Shown piece after piece: positions 1 through 8,463 of a DNA stretch of 64,000 bases (its first letter is position 1; each line of letters begins with the position of its first letter). The position numbers and the translations under genes were made by a program. The stretch spans positions 5,952,001 to 6,016,000 of the forward strand of contig NZ_CP011125.1 in the NCBI RefSeq assembly GCF_000737325.1, in the 5' to 3' direction. The notes under the pieces are model-generated. The model saw nothing but the letters and a program-made list of their open reading frames with translations. It ran no database searches and had not been told where the DNA came from. Source of the stretch: Sandaracinus amylolyticus (GTDB lineage Bacteria > Myxococcota_A > Polyangia > Polyangiales > Sandaracinaceae).

Positions 1-700
1 ACGCGTGGTTGCTGCCGTCGCGCAGCACGGAGTCGTACTCGGCGGCCTGGCGTCCATCGCGCGTGTCGACGCGTGTGATCGTCGCGAACGCGGTGTTCGC
101 GATCCATGCGAAATAGGTCTCGGTGCGCGAGGTGCTCAGCGTGAGCTCGCCCGACGGATCGACCGTCACGCCGGCCGCGTCACCGTCGGGATCCCATCCG
201 GTCTCGCCCGGCACCGGCACGCGTCGACATCCGGGACGACAGTCGAGGCACTCCGAGAGCGCGCCCTCGTCGATGCGCGCGTCGCAGTCCTGATCGGCGC
301 CGTCGCAGCGCTCGGGGCGGCCCGGCGCGACGTTCGCGTCGCGGTCGTCGCAGTCGCCGGCGCACGAGGAGGCTCCGTCGCCGTCGAGGTCGCGATCCTC
401 GGCGACGTGCGAGCACGCGTCGGCCGCGGGATCGCAGCGATCGATCGTGCACTCGTCGCCGTCGTCGCAGGTCGGAGGCGGCGCGACGATGCAGGTGCCG
501 TCGGGCGCGCAGCCTTCCGCGCCGTTGCAGAAGACGCCGTCGTCGCACGCGGGGCACGGAGGGATCGCCGCGTCGACGCGACCCGCGTCGATGCGTGTGC
601 CGGCATCGACGCCGCGCCGCGGCGGGAAGTCGACGCCGGTGCTCGATCCGCACGCGACGAGCGAGAGCGAGAGCGCGACCACCCATGAGCGCGCGTGCAT
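1..700 (-). CDS. MopE-like metal-binding-motif lipoprotein, 3' end cut by window edge
   Basis: The frame opens at an ATG ending at 700 and runs off the left edge, so about 233 N-terminal residues are visible. The protein starts with a short signal peptide and a lipobox (SLVAC, then GSS), so it is probably an outer-membrane lipoprotein. A Cys/Asp-rich part follows: CDDGVFCNGAEGC, then DRDLDGDG, CAGDCDDRD and DGADQDCD. This spacing of DxDxDG and CDD...DQDCD is the 'putative metal-binding motif' found in MopE and in many myxobacterial surface proteins. A non-repetitive domain begins after residue 165. It lies 40 bp downstream of the MATE gene on the same strand and may share its transcript. The true C-terminus and ligand are unknown. 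Confidence 0.8.
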   Translation of the reverse strand, partial: MHARSWVVALSLSLVACGSSTGVDFPPRRGVDAGTRIDAGRVDAAIPPCPACDDGVFCNGAEGCAPDGTCIVAPPPTCDDGDECTIDRCDPAADACSHVAEDRDLDGDGASSCAGDCDDRDANVAPGRPERCDGADQDCDARIDEGALSECLDCRPGCRRVPVPGETGWDPDGDAAGVTVDPSGELTLSTSRTETYFAWIANTAFATITRVDTRDGRQAAEYDSVLRDGSNHA

Positions 701-713
701 GCCTTCGAGGCTC

Positions 714-732
714 GCATGCACGCGCTGCATGC
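714..732. repeat. Inverted repeat between MATE gene and lipoprotein gene
   Basis: GCATGCA and TGCATGC face each other across a CGCGC spacer, in the 40 bp between two co-directional genes. It has no T-tract. It could be a weak terminator, an mRNA processing hairpin or chance. Confidence 0.3.
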
Positions 733-740
733 GTCGAGCG

Positions 741-2084
741 CTACACCCGCGCGATCGCGCGCCGGCTCAGCCTGACGAAGCGCACCGTCATCGCAATCGC
801 GACGCAAGTGAGCCCCGCGGACAGCCCCCACCACAGGCCCGCCGCGCCGAGATCGAGCACGCCCCACGCGAGCGCGATCCCGAGCGGGAGACCGACCGCG
901 TAGTGCCCGCTCAGGTTGATCACGAGCGGCCAGAACGTGTCGCCGGCACCGCGCAGCGCGCCCTGCGCGATCGTCTGCGCGCCGTCGCTCAGCTGGAAGC
1001 ACGCGGCCACGAAGAGCAGCGGCACCGCGGTGCGGATCACGGCGGGCTCGAGCGTGAAGAGCGACGCGAGGTGCTCGGGGATCGCGAGCAGCACGAGCGC
1101 GCCCACCGTCATGATCGCGGTGCCCGACGCGACTCCGACGAGGCCCGCGCGCCGGGTCGCGACGGCGTCGTCGCGCCCGATCGCGTGGCCGACTCTCACG
1201 CTCGTCGCCGCGCCCACGCCGAGCGCGATCTGGAACGTCGTCGACACGAGCGAGAGCGCGACCTGATGCCCGCCCATCACCTCGGTGCCGAAGCGCGTCA
1301 TCAGCATCGTCACCAGCGAGAACGAGCCCGCCTCGATCAGGAACTGCACCGCGATCGCGCCGCCGATGCGCACCGCGCGCGCGAGCAGCACGCGATCGGG
1401 CGCACGCAGCGAGCCGTCGCCCGGGGGCACGTCGAGCACGGTGATCGGCGCCGCGGCGATCACGAGCTGCACGATCGTCGCGACCGCGGTCGCGTACCCC
1501 GCGCCCGCGATGCCGAACGCCGGCACCCCGAGCGGCGCGTAGCCGAACGAGAGGCCCATCGCGACGGGCACGTTCACGACGTTCGCGACCACCACTGCGA
1601 TCAAGAGCGAGCGCGTGCGGCCGAGCGCCTGGAGGTACGCGCGCGACGCGGCGAGCACGAGGAACGGCAGCAGGCTCGGCAAGCGCGCGTGCAGATAGGT
1701 GCGCGTGAGCGAGAGCACCTCGGGCGTCGCGTCGAATCGATGCAGCTGCTCGCCGATCGCGATGACGATCGCGGAGAGCGGCACCGTCACCGCGACCGCG
1801 AGCCACACGCCTTGCCACAGGATGCGTCGCGCCGTGCGGTGCTCTCCCGCGCCGACCGCCTGCGCGATCAGCGGATCGAGGCCGAACATCAGGCCCATCC
1901 CGAACACCGCGAGCAGGAAGAAGATCGCGTTGCCGAGCCCCGCGGCGGCGAGCTCGGACGCGCCGAGGCGCCCGACGATCGCGATGTCGACGAGGCTCAG
2001 CGCCATGTTGCCGAGGTTCGTGAGCACCAGCGGGGTCGCGAGGCGCGCGAGCTCCGCGAGCTCCTGTTCGATCGCACGGCGCAC
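741..2084 (-). CDS. MATE family multidrug/Na+ efflux transporter
   Basis: A 447-residue polytopic membrane protein with about 12 hydrophobic segments arranged as two homologous halves, the normal MATE size. The N-terminus (ELARLATPLVLTNLGNMALS, then VDIAIVGRLG) matches the TM1-TM2 pattern of NorM/DinF proteins, in which a drug or metabolite is exported in exchange for Na+ or H+. The second half shows GGHQVALSL and the late motif GALRGAGDT, also typical. The start is a GTG; no good Shine-Dalgarno sequence precedes it, but TGCTACG lies 15-20 nt upstream. It is divergent from the S9 peptidase with 50 bp between them. The substrate cannot be inferred. Confidence 0.93.
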   Translation of the reverse strand: MRRAIEQELAELARLATPLVLTNLGNMALSLVDIAIVGRLGASELAAAGLGNAIFFLLAVFGMGLMFGLDPLIAQAVGAGEHRTARRILWQGVWLAVAVTVPLSAIVIAIGEQLHRFDATPEVLSLTRTYLHARLPSLLPFLVLAASRAYLQALGRTRSLLIAVVVANVVNVPVAMGLSFGYAPLGVPAFGIAGAGYATAVATIVQLVIAAAPITVLDVPPGDGSLRAPDRVLLARAVRIGGAIAVQFLIEAGSFSLVTMLMTRFGTEVMGGHQVALSLVSTTFQIALGVGAATSVRVGHAIGRDDAVATRRAGLVGVASGTAIMTVGALVLLAIPEHLASLFTLEPAVIRTAVPLLFVAACFQLSDGAQTIAQGALRGAGDTFWPLVINLSGHYAVGLPLGIALAWGVLDLGAAGLWWGLSAGLTCVAIAMTVRFVRLSRRAIARV

Positions 2085-2119
2085 GGGGGCGGGAGGCGTA
2101 GCACCCTTTTTCGATCGGC

Positions 2120-2125
2120 TATGCT
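2120..2125 (+). promoter_or_regulatory. Candidate -10 element for the S9 peptidase gene
   Basis: TATGCT ends 9 nt before the ATG at 2135. This implies a very short 5' leader. No clear -35 is visible. Confidence 0.4.
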
Positions 2126-2134
2126 CCGCGACCC

Positions 2135-4426
2135 ATGTTCAGAAGGCCCTGGGCGAGCGCGGCGGTGGCAGCGATGGTGATCGGCTGCGGTTCGAATGCG
2201 AGCGAAGAAGAGACCGGCGCGGATCCGACGACCGCACCTCCGATCGAAGCGGCGCCGAGCGCGCCCGCTTCGATCGCCGACCCCGATTTCCTGGAGCAGT
2301 ACGCAGTGACCTACCGCTTCAACCACGGTCACCCCGGCGGCTTCCGGCTCACGCCCGAGGGCGACGCGGTGCTCTTCCTGCGATCGGGCCCGCGCTCGTT
2401 CGTGAACGACCTGTGGACGTTCGACGTCGCGGGCGGCACCGAGCGCGTGCTGCTCACCGCGGATCAGGTGCTCGGCGGCGCCGAGGAAGAGCTCTCCGCG
2501 GAAGAGCGCGCGCGCCGCGAGCGCATGCGCATGACGTCGCGCGGGATCGCGGGGTTCGATCTCTCGCCCGACGGACGCACGCTGCTCGTGCCGCTCTCGG
2601 GTCGTCTCTTCCTCGTGGATCGCGCGCGCGCCGGGCAGGAGGGCTCGGTGCGCGAGCTGATCTCGAGCGCGGGCTTCCCGGTCGACGCGCGCTTCTCGCC
2701 CGACGGCTCGAAGATCGCGGTGGTGCGCGAGGGCGACCTCTACGTGATCGACGTCGCGAGCGGGCGCGAGCGACGCATCACGACGCGCCCGAACGAGCAC
2801 GTCGAGTACGGCAGCGCGGAGTTCGTCGCGCAGGAGGAGATGAGCCGCTACGAGGGCTACTGGTGGTCGCCCGACTCGCGCTCGCTGCTCGTGCAGGAGA
2901 CCGACACGAGCGGCGTCGAGCGGATGCACATCCTCGATCCCTCGCACCCCGAGCAGTCCGCGCACGAGTCGCCCTACCCGCGCCCCGGCATGCCCAACGC
3001 GAGCGTGCGCCTCGCGCTCGTCTCGGCGAACGGCGGCGCGCTGCGCTACGTCGACTGGGACCGCGAGCGCTACCCGTACCTCGCCACGGTGCGCTGGGCG
3101 CAGAACGCGCCGATCACGCTCCTCGTGCAGGATCGCGCTCAGCAGGAGGAACTGCTGCTCGCGATCGATCCGACCTCGCTCGAGCAGCGCACGCTCCTCA
3201 CCGAGCGCGACGACGCGTGGCTCAACCTCGATCAGGACGTGCCGCGATTCATCGCGAACGGCACGCAATTCCTCTGGGCGAGCGAGCGCTCGGGCGAGTG
3301 GCGCCTCGAGCTGCGCAACACCGCGGACGGCGCGCTGATCCGCGAGCTCACGCCGCAGGAATTCGGGTACCACGGCATCGTCGCGGTCGACGAAGCGAGC
3401 GGCAAGGTCTGGGTCGGCGCGTCGAACGAGCCCAGCGAGATGCACGTGTATCGCGTCTCGCTCGACGGCACCGGCGAGCCCGAGCAGATGACCTCGGGGC
3501 GCGCGATGCACGAGGCGGTGGTCGCGCGGAACGGCAGCGCGTGGGTCCACACTTCGCGCACGCTCGAGGGCCCGCGCACCAGCACGGTGAAGCGCGCCGA
3601 CGGCACCGAGGCCGGCGTGGTGCGCTCGTACGCCGAGGAAGCGCCGTTCGCGCCGAACGTGACGATCGAGAACGTCGGCGCGCGCGCGTGGCGCGCGGCG
3701 ATCGTGCGTCCGCGCAACTTCGAGGAAGGCCGCCGCTATCCGGTGCTCGTGCACGTCTACGCGGGCCCCGGCGTGCGCTACGTGAGCGCGGATCGCGACC
3801 GCTGGATGCTCAACCAGTGGTTCGCGGATCACGGCTTCATCGTCGTGACGTTCGACGGTCGCGGCACGCCGGGGCGCGGCCGCGAGTGGGAGCGAGCGAT
3901 CCGCGGGGACTTCATCACCGTGCCGCTCGAGGATCAGGTCGCAGCGCTGCAGGCCGCGGGCGCGGCGCATCCCGAGATGGATCTCGAGCGCGTCGGCATC
4001 TACGGGTGGTCGTTCGGCGGCTACTTCTCGGCGATGGCGGTGCTGCGTCGCCCCGACGTGTTCCGCGCGGGCATCGCCGGCGCGCCGGTGAGCGAGTGGC
4101 GCGACTACGACACGCACTACACCGAGCGGTACCTCGGGCTGCCCGAGGCCGAGGGCCAGGAGGGCGCGTACGCGCAGAGCTCGGTGCTCACCTACGCCGC
4201 GCGCACCGAGGGCGATCAGCGCCCGCTGCTCATCGTCCACGGCACGGCGGACGACAACGTCTACTTCAGCCACGCGATCAAGCTGAGCGACGCGATGTTC
4301 CGCGCCGGGCGCGACCACGAATTCCTGCCGCTCGCCGGGCTCACGCACATGGTCCCGGAGCCGCTCGTCACGCGTCGACTCCAGACGCGCATGATCGAGT
4401 TCTTCCGTCGCAGCCTGGCGCGCTGA
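2135..4426 (+). CDS. S9 family (DPP-IV-like) serine peptidase, lipoprotein
   Basis: A 763-residue secreted peptidase. Residues 1-18 form a signal peptide with a Cys in a MVIGC lipobox. The middle is a beta-propeller of the DPP-IV type, including AEFVAQEEM followed by WWSPD; the paired Glu in this motif binds the free N-terminus of substrates in dipeptidyl peptidases. The C-terminal alpha/beta hydrolase domain has GWSFGGY with nucleophile Ser626, Asp706 or Asp707 in HGTADDN, and His738 in GLTHM. The order and spacing match DPP-IV. It probably removes N-terminal dipeptides from peptides outside the cytoplasm. The start is an ATG with a TATGCT hexamer just upstream and no obvious ribosome binding site. 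Confidence 0.92.
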   Translation: MFRRPWASAAVAAMVIGCGSNASEEETGADPTTAPPIEAAPSAPASIADPDFLEQYAVTYRFNHGHPGGFRLTPEGDAVLFLRSGPRSFVNDLWTFDVAGGTERVLLTADQVLGGAEEELSAEERARRERMRMTSRGIAGFDLSPDGRTLLVPLSGRLFLVDRARAGQEGSVRELISSAGFPVDARFSPDGSKIAVVREGDLYVIDVASGRERRITTRPNEHVEYGSAEFVAQEEMSRYEGYWWSPDSRSLLVQETDTSGVERMHILDPSHPEQSAHESPYPRPGMPNASVRLALVSANGGALRYVDWDRERYPYLATVRWAQNAPITLLVQDRAQQEELLLAIDPTSLEQRTLLTERDDAWLNLDQDVPRFIANGTQFLWASERSGEWRLELRNTADGALIRELTPQEFGYHGIVAVDEASGKVWVGASNEPSEMHVYRVSLDGTGEPEQMTSGRAMHEAVVARNGSAWVHTSRTLEGPRTSTVKRADGTEAGVVRSYAEEAPFAPNVTIENVGARAWRAAIVRPRNFEEGRRYPVLVHVYAGPGVRYVSADRDRWMLNQWFADHGFIVVTFDGRGTPGRGREWERAIRGDFITVPLEDQVAALQAAGAAHPEMDLERVGIYGWSFGGYFSAMAVLRRPDVFRAGIAGAPVSEWRDYDTHYTERYLGLPEAEGQEGAYAQSSVLTYAARTEGDQRPLLIVHGTADDNVYFSHAIKLSDAMFRAGRDHEFLPLAGLTHMVPEPLVTRRLQTRMIEFFRRSLAR

Positions 4427-4433
4427 GCGCGAC

Positions 4434-4469
4434 TGCTACGGAATGTGTAGCGCTACGCATTCCGTAGCA
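4434..4469. promoter_or_regulatory. 36-bp near-perfect palindrome upstream of the SGNH/propeller gene
   Basis: Two 18-nt arms meet with no loop. The outer part is TGCTACGGAATG and its complement, with one mismatched pair near the centre. It lies 7 bp after the peptidase stop and 23 bp before the next GTG start. It lacks a T-tract and a loop, which fits an operator better than an intrinsic terminator, but a terminator role is possible. A related CTACGGAA core occurs in the hairpin at 6419-6453. Confidence 0.6.
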
Positions 4470-4480
4470 CCGCGTCGAGC

Positions 4481-4486
4481 TATCCT
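4481..4486 (+). promoter_or_regulatory. Candidate -10 element for the SGNH/propeller gene
   Basis: TATCCT ends 6 nt before the GTG start at 4493. If used, the transcript would be leaderless. The 36-bp palindrome would then cover the -35 area, so a bound regulator would block polymerase. Confidence 0.4.
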
Positions 4487-4492
4487 GCGCGC

Positions 4493-6421
4493 GTGCTCTC
4501 GTACTGCGCTCGCATCTCGACCCCAGTCGTCGTTTCCGTCGCGCTGGCGGCGTGCGACGGCCGAGCCGCTCCGAGCGACGGCGGCAGCGAGCTGCCCGAC
4601 GCCGTCGCGCAGGACGACGCGCCCGATGCGCCGGCCGACGCCGGGCCGCCCGACGTGCTCTTCGTCGGCAACAGCTACGTCTTCGTGAACGACGTCGCGG
4701 GCCACTACCGCGCGATCGTGCCCGGCGGCCGCGTCGAAGAGGTGACGGAGGGCGGCTACACGTTCGCGCAGCACGCAGCCGACGCGCGCACCGAAGGCAC
4801 CGCGCTCGCGCGCGCGCTCGACGAGGACGGCGCGTTCGACGTCGTCGTGCTCCAGGAGCAGAGCCAGATCGGTGGCTTCTATCCCGTCGACGCCGATCGC
4901 ATCGCGTCGATCGCGGGAGCCTCCGAGCTCGGTGCGCTCGCGCGCGCACGCGGCGCGCGCGTCGTGCTCTACGCGACGTGGGGACGCGAGCGCGGCGACA
5001 CGAGCGGGTTCCCGCCCTACACGACGTATCGATCGATGCAGGCGATGCTCGACGCCGGGTATCTCGGGCTCGCGGCGCTCCTGCGCGACGAGGGCGTCGA
5101 CGTGCGCATCGCGCCCGTCGGCGGCGCGTTCCACGCCGTGCACGACGACGTCGTGCGCGCGGGCGGCGACCCGTACGCGGAGGGCAGCGACTTCGACGCG
5201 CTCTACGAGCCCGACGAGTCGCACCCCTCGCTGCGCGGCGCGTACCTCGCCGCATGCGTGATCGCGGCGACGATCACCGGCGACGATCCGCGCACGTTCG
5301 TCGACGAGCCGACGCTCGGCGCGGACACGTCGAGCGCGCTGCGCGACGCGTGTGCTCGTGCGATCGACGACCCGCGCTGGACCGTGCCCGCGATCGTGCG
5401 GACCGAGCCGCTGATGCTCGACGAGCCGACGACCTACGGGCGCGTCGGGATCACGATCGCGATGTCGTCCGATGGGTCGCGTGTGATCGCGGGCGCGAGC
5501 GCGATGGGCAGCGCGCGTGTCTTCGCGCGCGGCGCGACCGCGTGGGCCGAGGAGATCGCGTGGGCCGACGCCCGCGACGTGATCGCGCTGAGCGGCGACG
5601 GAGTGCGCGCCATCGCGGGCGATCGCATCGTGCGGCGCGAAAACGAGGTGTGGACCGACGAGGCCACGGTCCCGCCCGGCCCGGGAACGTTCGTGGGACG
5701 AGGCGGCAGCGCGGCGCTGAGCGCGGACGGAACGCGCGCCGTCGTCGGTGGGCTCTGGGACGAGACCGGCGAGGGCGCGACGGTGAGCGCGCGCGTGCTC
5801 GTGCGAAGCGGCGAGACGTGGGCCGAGGAAGCGCCGATCCCCGCGAGCGAGGCGTCGCTCTTCACCGCGGTGACGGTGGCGATGGACGCGACCGGCGAGC
5901 GCATCGTGGTGTCGGACGGCGCGGTCCGCGTGTTCGTGCGCGACGGGACGACGTGGAACCTCGAGGGCACGCTCGGGACGGGCCGCTTGCCGGTCGCGAT
6001 CTCGGGCGACGGCACGCGCGCGTTGGTGGGTGACTCCGACGCGCTGCGCGCGATCGCGTACCTGCGAAGCGGCACGACGTGGGCCGAGGAACAAACGCTG
6101 ATCGGATCGCCCGCGAGCCGCTTCGGGAGCGCCGTCGCGCTCAGCGCGGACGGCACGCGCGCGATCGTCGGCGCGCCCGGTGACATGCCCGTCGTCATGC
6201 GCGCGGGCACCGGCAGCGCGCGCGTGTTCGTCCATCGCGACGGCGCGTTCCACGAGGACTTCGTCGTCGTGCCGCGCGAGCCCGCGACCGTCACGCCGAA
6301 CCTCGGCTGGTCGGTCGCGCTCGACGCGACGGGCACGCGCGCCGCGCTCGGCGAGCCCGACCACGACGCAGGCGCAGAGCTCCCGAGCACCGGGCGAGCG
6401 CACGTCGCCGAGCTCCCGTGA
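4493..6421 (+). CDS. Lipoprotein: SGNH-hydrolase-like domain fused to a beta-propeller-like repeat domain
   Basis: A 642-residue protein starting at GTG, with a signal peptide ending in a VALAAC lipobox. Residues 50-275 resemble an SGNH/GDSL hydrolase: LFVGNSYVF near the start (Ser in the block I position), VVVLQEQSQ in the middle, and DESHPSLRGAYLAA near the end, supplying the Asp/His pair. Residues 310-640 are repeats of about 45-60 residues with ALSADGTRAIVG-type blades alternating with SARVFVR..G..W, as in FG-GAP/propeller domains that report 'element name and state'. The fusion suggests a surface esterase with a binding propeller, but the substrate is unknown. The gene is a single transcription unit that ends in a hairpin overlapping its stop codon. 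Confidence 0.75.
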   Translation: MLSYCARISTPVVVSVALAACDGRAAPSDGGSELPDAVAQDDAPDAPADAGPPDVLFVGNSYVFVNDVAGHYRAIVPGGRVEEVTEGGYTFAQHAADARTEGTALARALDEDGAFDVVVLQEQSQIGGFYPVDADRIASIAGASELGALARARGARVVLYATWGRERGDTSGFPPYTTYRSMQAMLDAGYLGLAALLRDEGVDVRIAPVGGAFHAVHDDVVRAGGDPYAEGSDFDALYEPDESHPSLRGAYLAACVIAATITGDDPRTFVDEPTLGADTSSALRDACARAIDDPRWTVPAIVRTEPLMLDEPTTYGRVGITIAMSSDGSRVIAGASAMGSARVFARGATAWAEEIAWADARDVIALSGDGVRAIAGDRIVRRENEVWTDEATVPPGPGTFVGRGGSAALSADGTRAVVGGLWDETGEGATVSARVLVRSGETWAEEAPIPASEASLFTAVTVAMDATGERIVVSDGAVRVFVRDGTTWNLEGTLGTGRLPVAISGDGTRALVGDSDALRAIAYLRSGTTWAEEQTLIGSPASRFGSAVALSADGTRAIVGAPGDMPVVMRAGTGSARVFVHRDGAFHEDFVVVPREPATVTPNLGWSVALDATGTRAALGEPDHDAGAELPSTGRAHVAELP

Positions 6422-6453
6422 CGAGCGCGCTACGGAAATCGTAGCGCTCGTCA
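6419..6453. terminator. Bidirectional terminator-like hairpin between convergent genes
   Basis: TGACGAGCG..CTACG (including the stop codon of the upstream gene) pairs with CGTAGCGCTCGTCA around a GAAAT loop, with a 2-nt bulge in the left arm. It sits between the convergent propeller and BON genes. There is no strong T-run on either side. Confidence 0.55.
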
Positions 6454-6463
6454 CGGCGAGCGC

Positions 6464-7024
6464 TCAGCTCGCGCGTCGACCGTTCTCGTGCCCCTCGGGC
6501 ACGCGCGGCGCGACCTCCGCGGTCGTCTCGCGTCGCACGCGGATGCGGTTCACCACCGAGCGCACGCCGAGCACGTGCTCTGCGATCTCCTCCGCGAGCC
6601 ACTTCTGCTCGCGGTCCGCGACCGTGCCCTCGATCGTCACGCGCTGCTGCTCGACGCGCACCTCGAGATCGCTCGCGTCGAGCCATCCCTCGTGCGTCAT
6701 CGCCTCGCACACGTCGTCGTGAATGCGCGCATCGCTGCGCGTCGCGCGGAACGCGGGCACCCCTTCGCGCGGCGGCAGCTGCCGCATCACCCGCGGCTGC
6801 ATGATCCGCGCGTCGCGCGAAGGCCCGAGCCACGGCGGACGGTGCTCCGCGAACGCGCCGTAGTCGCGCTCGTCGAGGTGCCCGAGCCCGCCGTACGAGT
6901 GGGAGTGCGCGTCCATGCCGTACAGCAGCCCACGACGATCGAGATCGTGATGCGCCTCGTCATCGAGATCGCTCGGCATCCGGAGCCGACGCTTGAACGC
7001 CTCCCACCTGCGATCACGCCGCAT
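6464..7024 (-). CDS. BON domain protein
   Basis: 186 residues from the ATG ending at 7024; a TTG 12 codons further upstream is the alternative start. The N-terminal half is charged and low in complexity, with an HSHSYGG patch, and shows no signal peptide. Residues about 105-175 form a BON domain: DARIHDDVCEAM, then the beta strand VTIEGTVADREQK, and the GVRSVVNRIRV end. BON domains bind phospholipid or other envelope components, or act in osmotic-stress proteins (OsmY, Kbp). It follows the monooxygenase gene on the same strand by 37 bp, but no functional link is clear. Confidence 0.8.
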   Translation of the reverse strand: MRRDRRWEAFKRRLRMPSDLDDEAHHDLDRRGLLYGMDAHSHSYGGLGHLDERDYGAFAEHRPPWLGPSRDARIMQPRVMRQLPPREGVPAFRATRSDARIHDDVCEAMTHEGWLDASDLEVRVEQQRVTIEGTVADREQKWLAEEIAEHVLGVRSVVNRIRVRRETTAEVAPRVPEGHENGRRAS

Positions 7025-7061
7025 GTGACTGGTCGTAGGCGCGCGCCGACGCGCTTCCAAC

Positions 7062-8396
7062 TCAGCGCGCCGCCGCGAACCGCCCTTCGGCGCGCAGATC
7101 GCGCGCCCGCCGTCGCCCTCGCGCGCGCTCCGCGTCGAGGTGCAGCAAGTAGTCGTCGAAGTCGACCTGCATCGTGTGGCGCGGTGACGCGACGTACCGA
7201 TCGAACATCGCCTCGCGCTCGTGCGCGACGTCGCGCTCCATCTCGGATCGCGACGGAAGCGCGTACTCGCCCAGCAGGTAGTCGGCGATCCACGCCGACT
7301 GCACCTCGGCGAGCGGCATGATCGCGCCGAGCGGCTGCAGCAGTCCGACGAAGAACAGGTTCGGGTACGCCGGGTGGAACACGCGCCGGAAGAGCGGCAG
7401 GTCGTTGTCGCGCGCCGACACGAACGACGGATCGAAGAACGGGAACGTCACCTTGTAGCCGGTGCAGTAGACGATCACGTCGACGTCCTCGACGCGTCCG
7501 TCGACGAAGCGCACCCGCTCGCCCTCGAGCCGCTCGATGTTCGGCCGGTACTCGATCGCGCCGTGCGCGAGCCGATCGAGGATGCGCCCGCTGATCGTCG
7601 GATGGGCCGATCCGAACCGGTGATCGGGCATCGGGAGCCCGTAATTCGTGGGCGATCCCGCGGTCATCGCGAGCAGCGTCTCGCCGATGCGGCGCCGGAT
7701 CCGGAACGGCACGCGCGCGTCGGTGATGATCGTGTCGAGCGGCCTGCCGAACATGTGCTTCGGCACGATCCACGCGCCGCGGCGCGACGCGAGGAACGTC
7801 TTCTTCGCGACGTACGAGGCCTCCACCGCGATGTCCATCGCGCTGTTGCCCATGCCGAGCACCAGCACGTTCTGGCCCTTCCACGCGTCGGGCTCGTCGT
7901 ACTCGTGCGCGTGCATCTGCACTCCGTCGAAGTGCCCGGGGAACGCGGGCTCGGGCCAGCGCGGATCCCAGTGGTGCCCGTTCGCGACCGCGAGCGCGTC
8001 GTACGTCTTCGTCTCTCCGCTCGAGAGCGTCACGTCGAAGCGCCCGTCGGCGCGCCGCACCGCGCGCTCGACCGCGGTCTCGAAGCGGATCGAGCCACGG
8101 AACCCGAAGTGATCGACGTAGCGATCGAAGTACGCGGCGATCTGCGAGTGATGGGGAAAGTCCGGATAGTCGGCGGGCATCGGGAAGTCCGAGTACGCCA
8201 TCCGGCCCTTGCTCGTGTTGATGTAGAGCCCGCGATAGCAGGCGCTCATCCCGTTCTTGTTGTGATGGACCCAGTTGCCGCCGACGCGGTCGCTCTTCTC
8301 GTAGCAGTCGAAGGGAAGACCACGCTGGTGCAGCACCTTCGCGGTCGCGATGCCGGAGGACCCGGCGCCGATGATGCAGGTACGGGGCAGGCTCAT
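7062..8396 (-). CDS. Flavin-containing monooxygenase (FAD/NADPH)
   Basis: A 444-residue class B flavoprotein monooxygenase. The start is the ATG ending at 8396, because the FAD fingerprint follows at once: GAGSSG at residues 10-15. The FMO signature F-x-G-x3-H-x3-Y is intact at residues 156-166 and is followed by the NADPH-binding GMGNSAMD at 181-188. Near the C-terminus YCTGYKVTFPF matches the conserved TGY segment. These enzymes insert one oxygen atom into N-, S- or carbonyl compounds. The substrate cannot be predicted. It is divergent from the TPR-like gene, with a 67-bp promoter region between them. Confidence 0.93.
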   Translation of the reverse strand: MSLPRTCIIGAGSSGIATAKVLHQRGLPFDCYEKSDRVGGNWVHHNKNGMSACYRGLYINTSKGRMAYSDFPMPADYPDFPHHSQIAAYFDRYVDHFGFRGSIRFETAVERAVRRADGRFDVTLSSGETKTYDALAVANGHHWDPRWPEPAFPGHFDGVQMHAHEYDEPDAWKGQNVLVLGMGNSAMDIAVEASYVAKKTFLASRRGAWIVPKHMFGRPLDTIITDARVPFRIRRRIGETLLAMTAGSPTNYGLPMPDHRFGSAHPTISGRILDRLAHGAIEYRPNIERLEGERVRFVDGRVEDVDVIVYCTGYKVTFPFFDPSFVSARDNDLPLFRRVFHPAYPNLFFVGLLQPLGAIMPLAEVQSAWIADYLLGEYALPSRSEMERDVAHEREAMFDRYVASPRHTMQVDFDDYLLHLDAERARGRRRARDLRAEGRFAAAR

Positions 8397-8463
8397 CGCT
8401 CTCGAATGCCTCGATTCGTGGGCGTTTAAGGTACACGAGACCCCCACCTCGCGACGAGGCCGC

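Noticed and set aside
166-1818. A 550-residue minus-strand frame over the lipoprotein and the MATE gene
   Set aside because: It lies in other frames than the true lipoprotein and MATE genes and has low-complexity Arg/Ala content.
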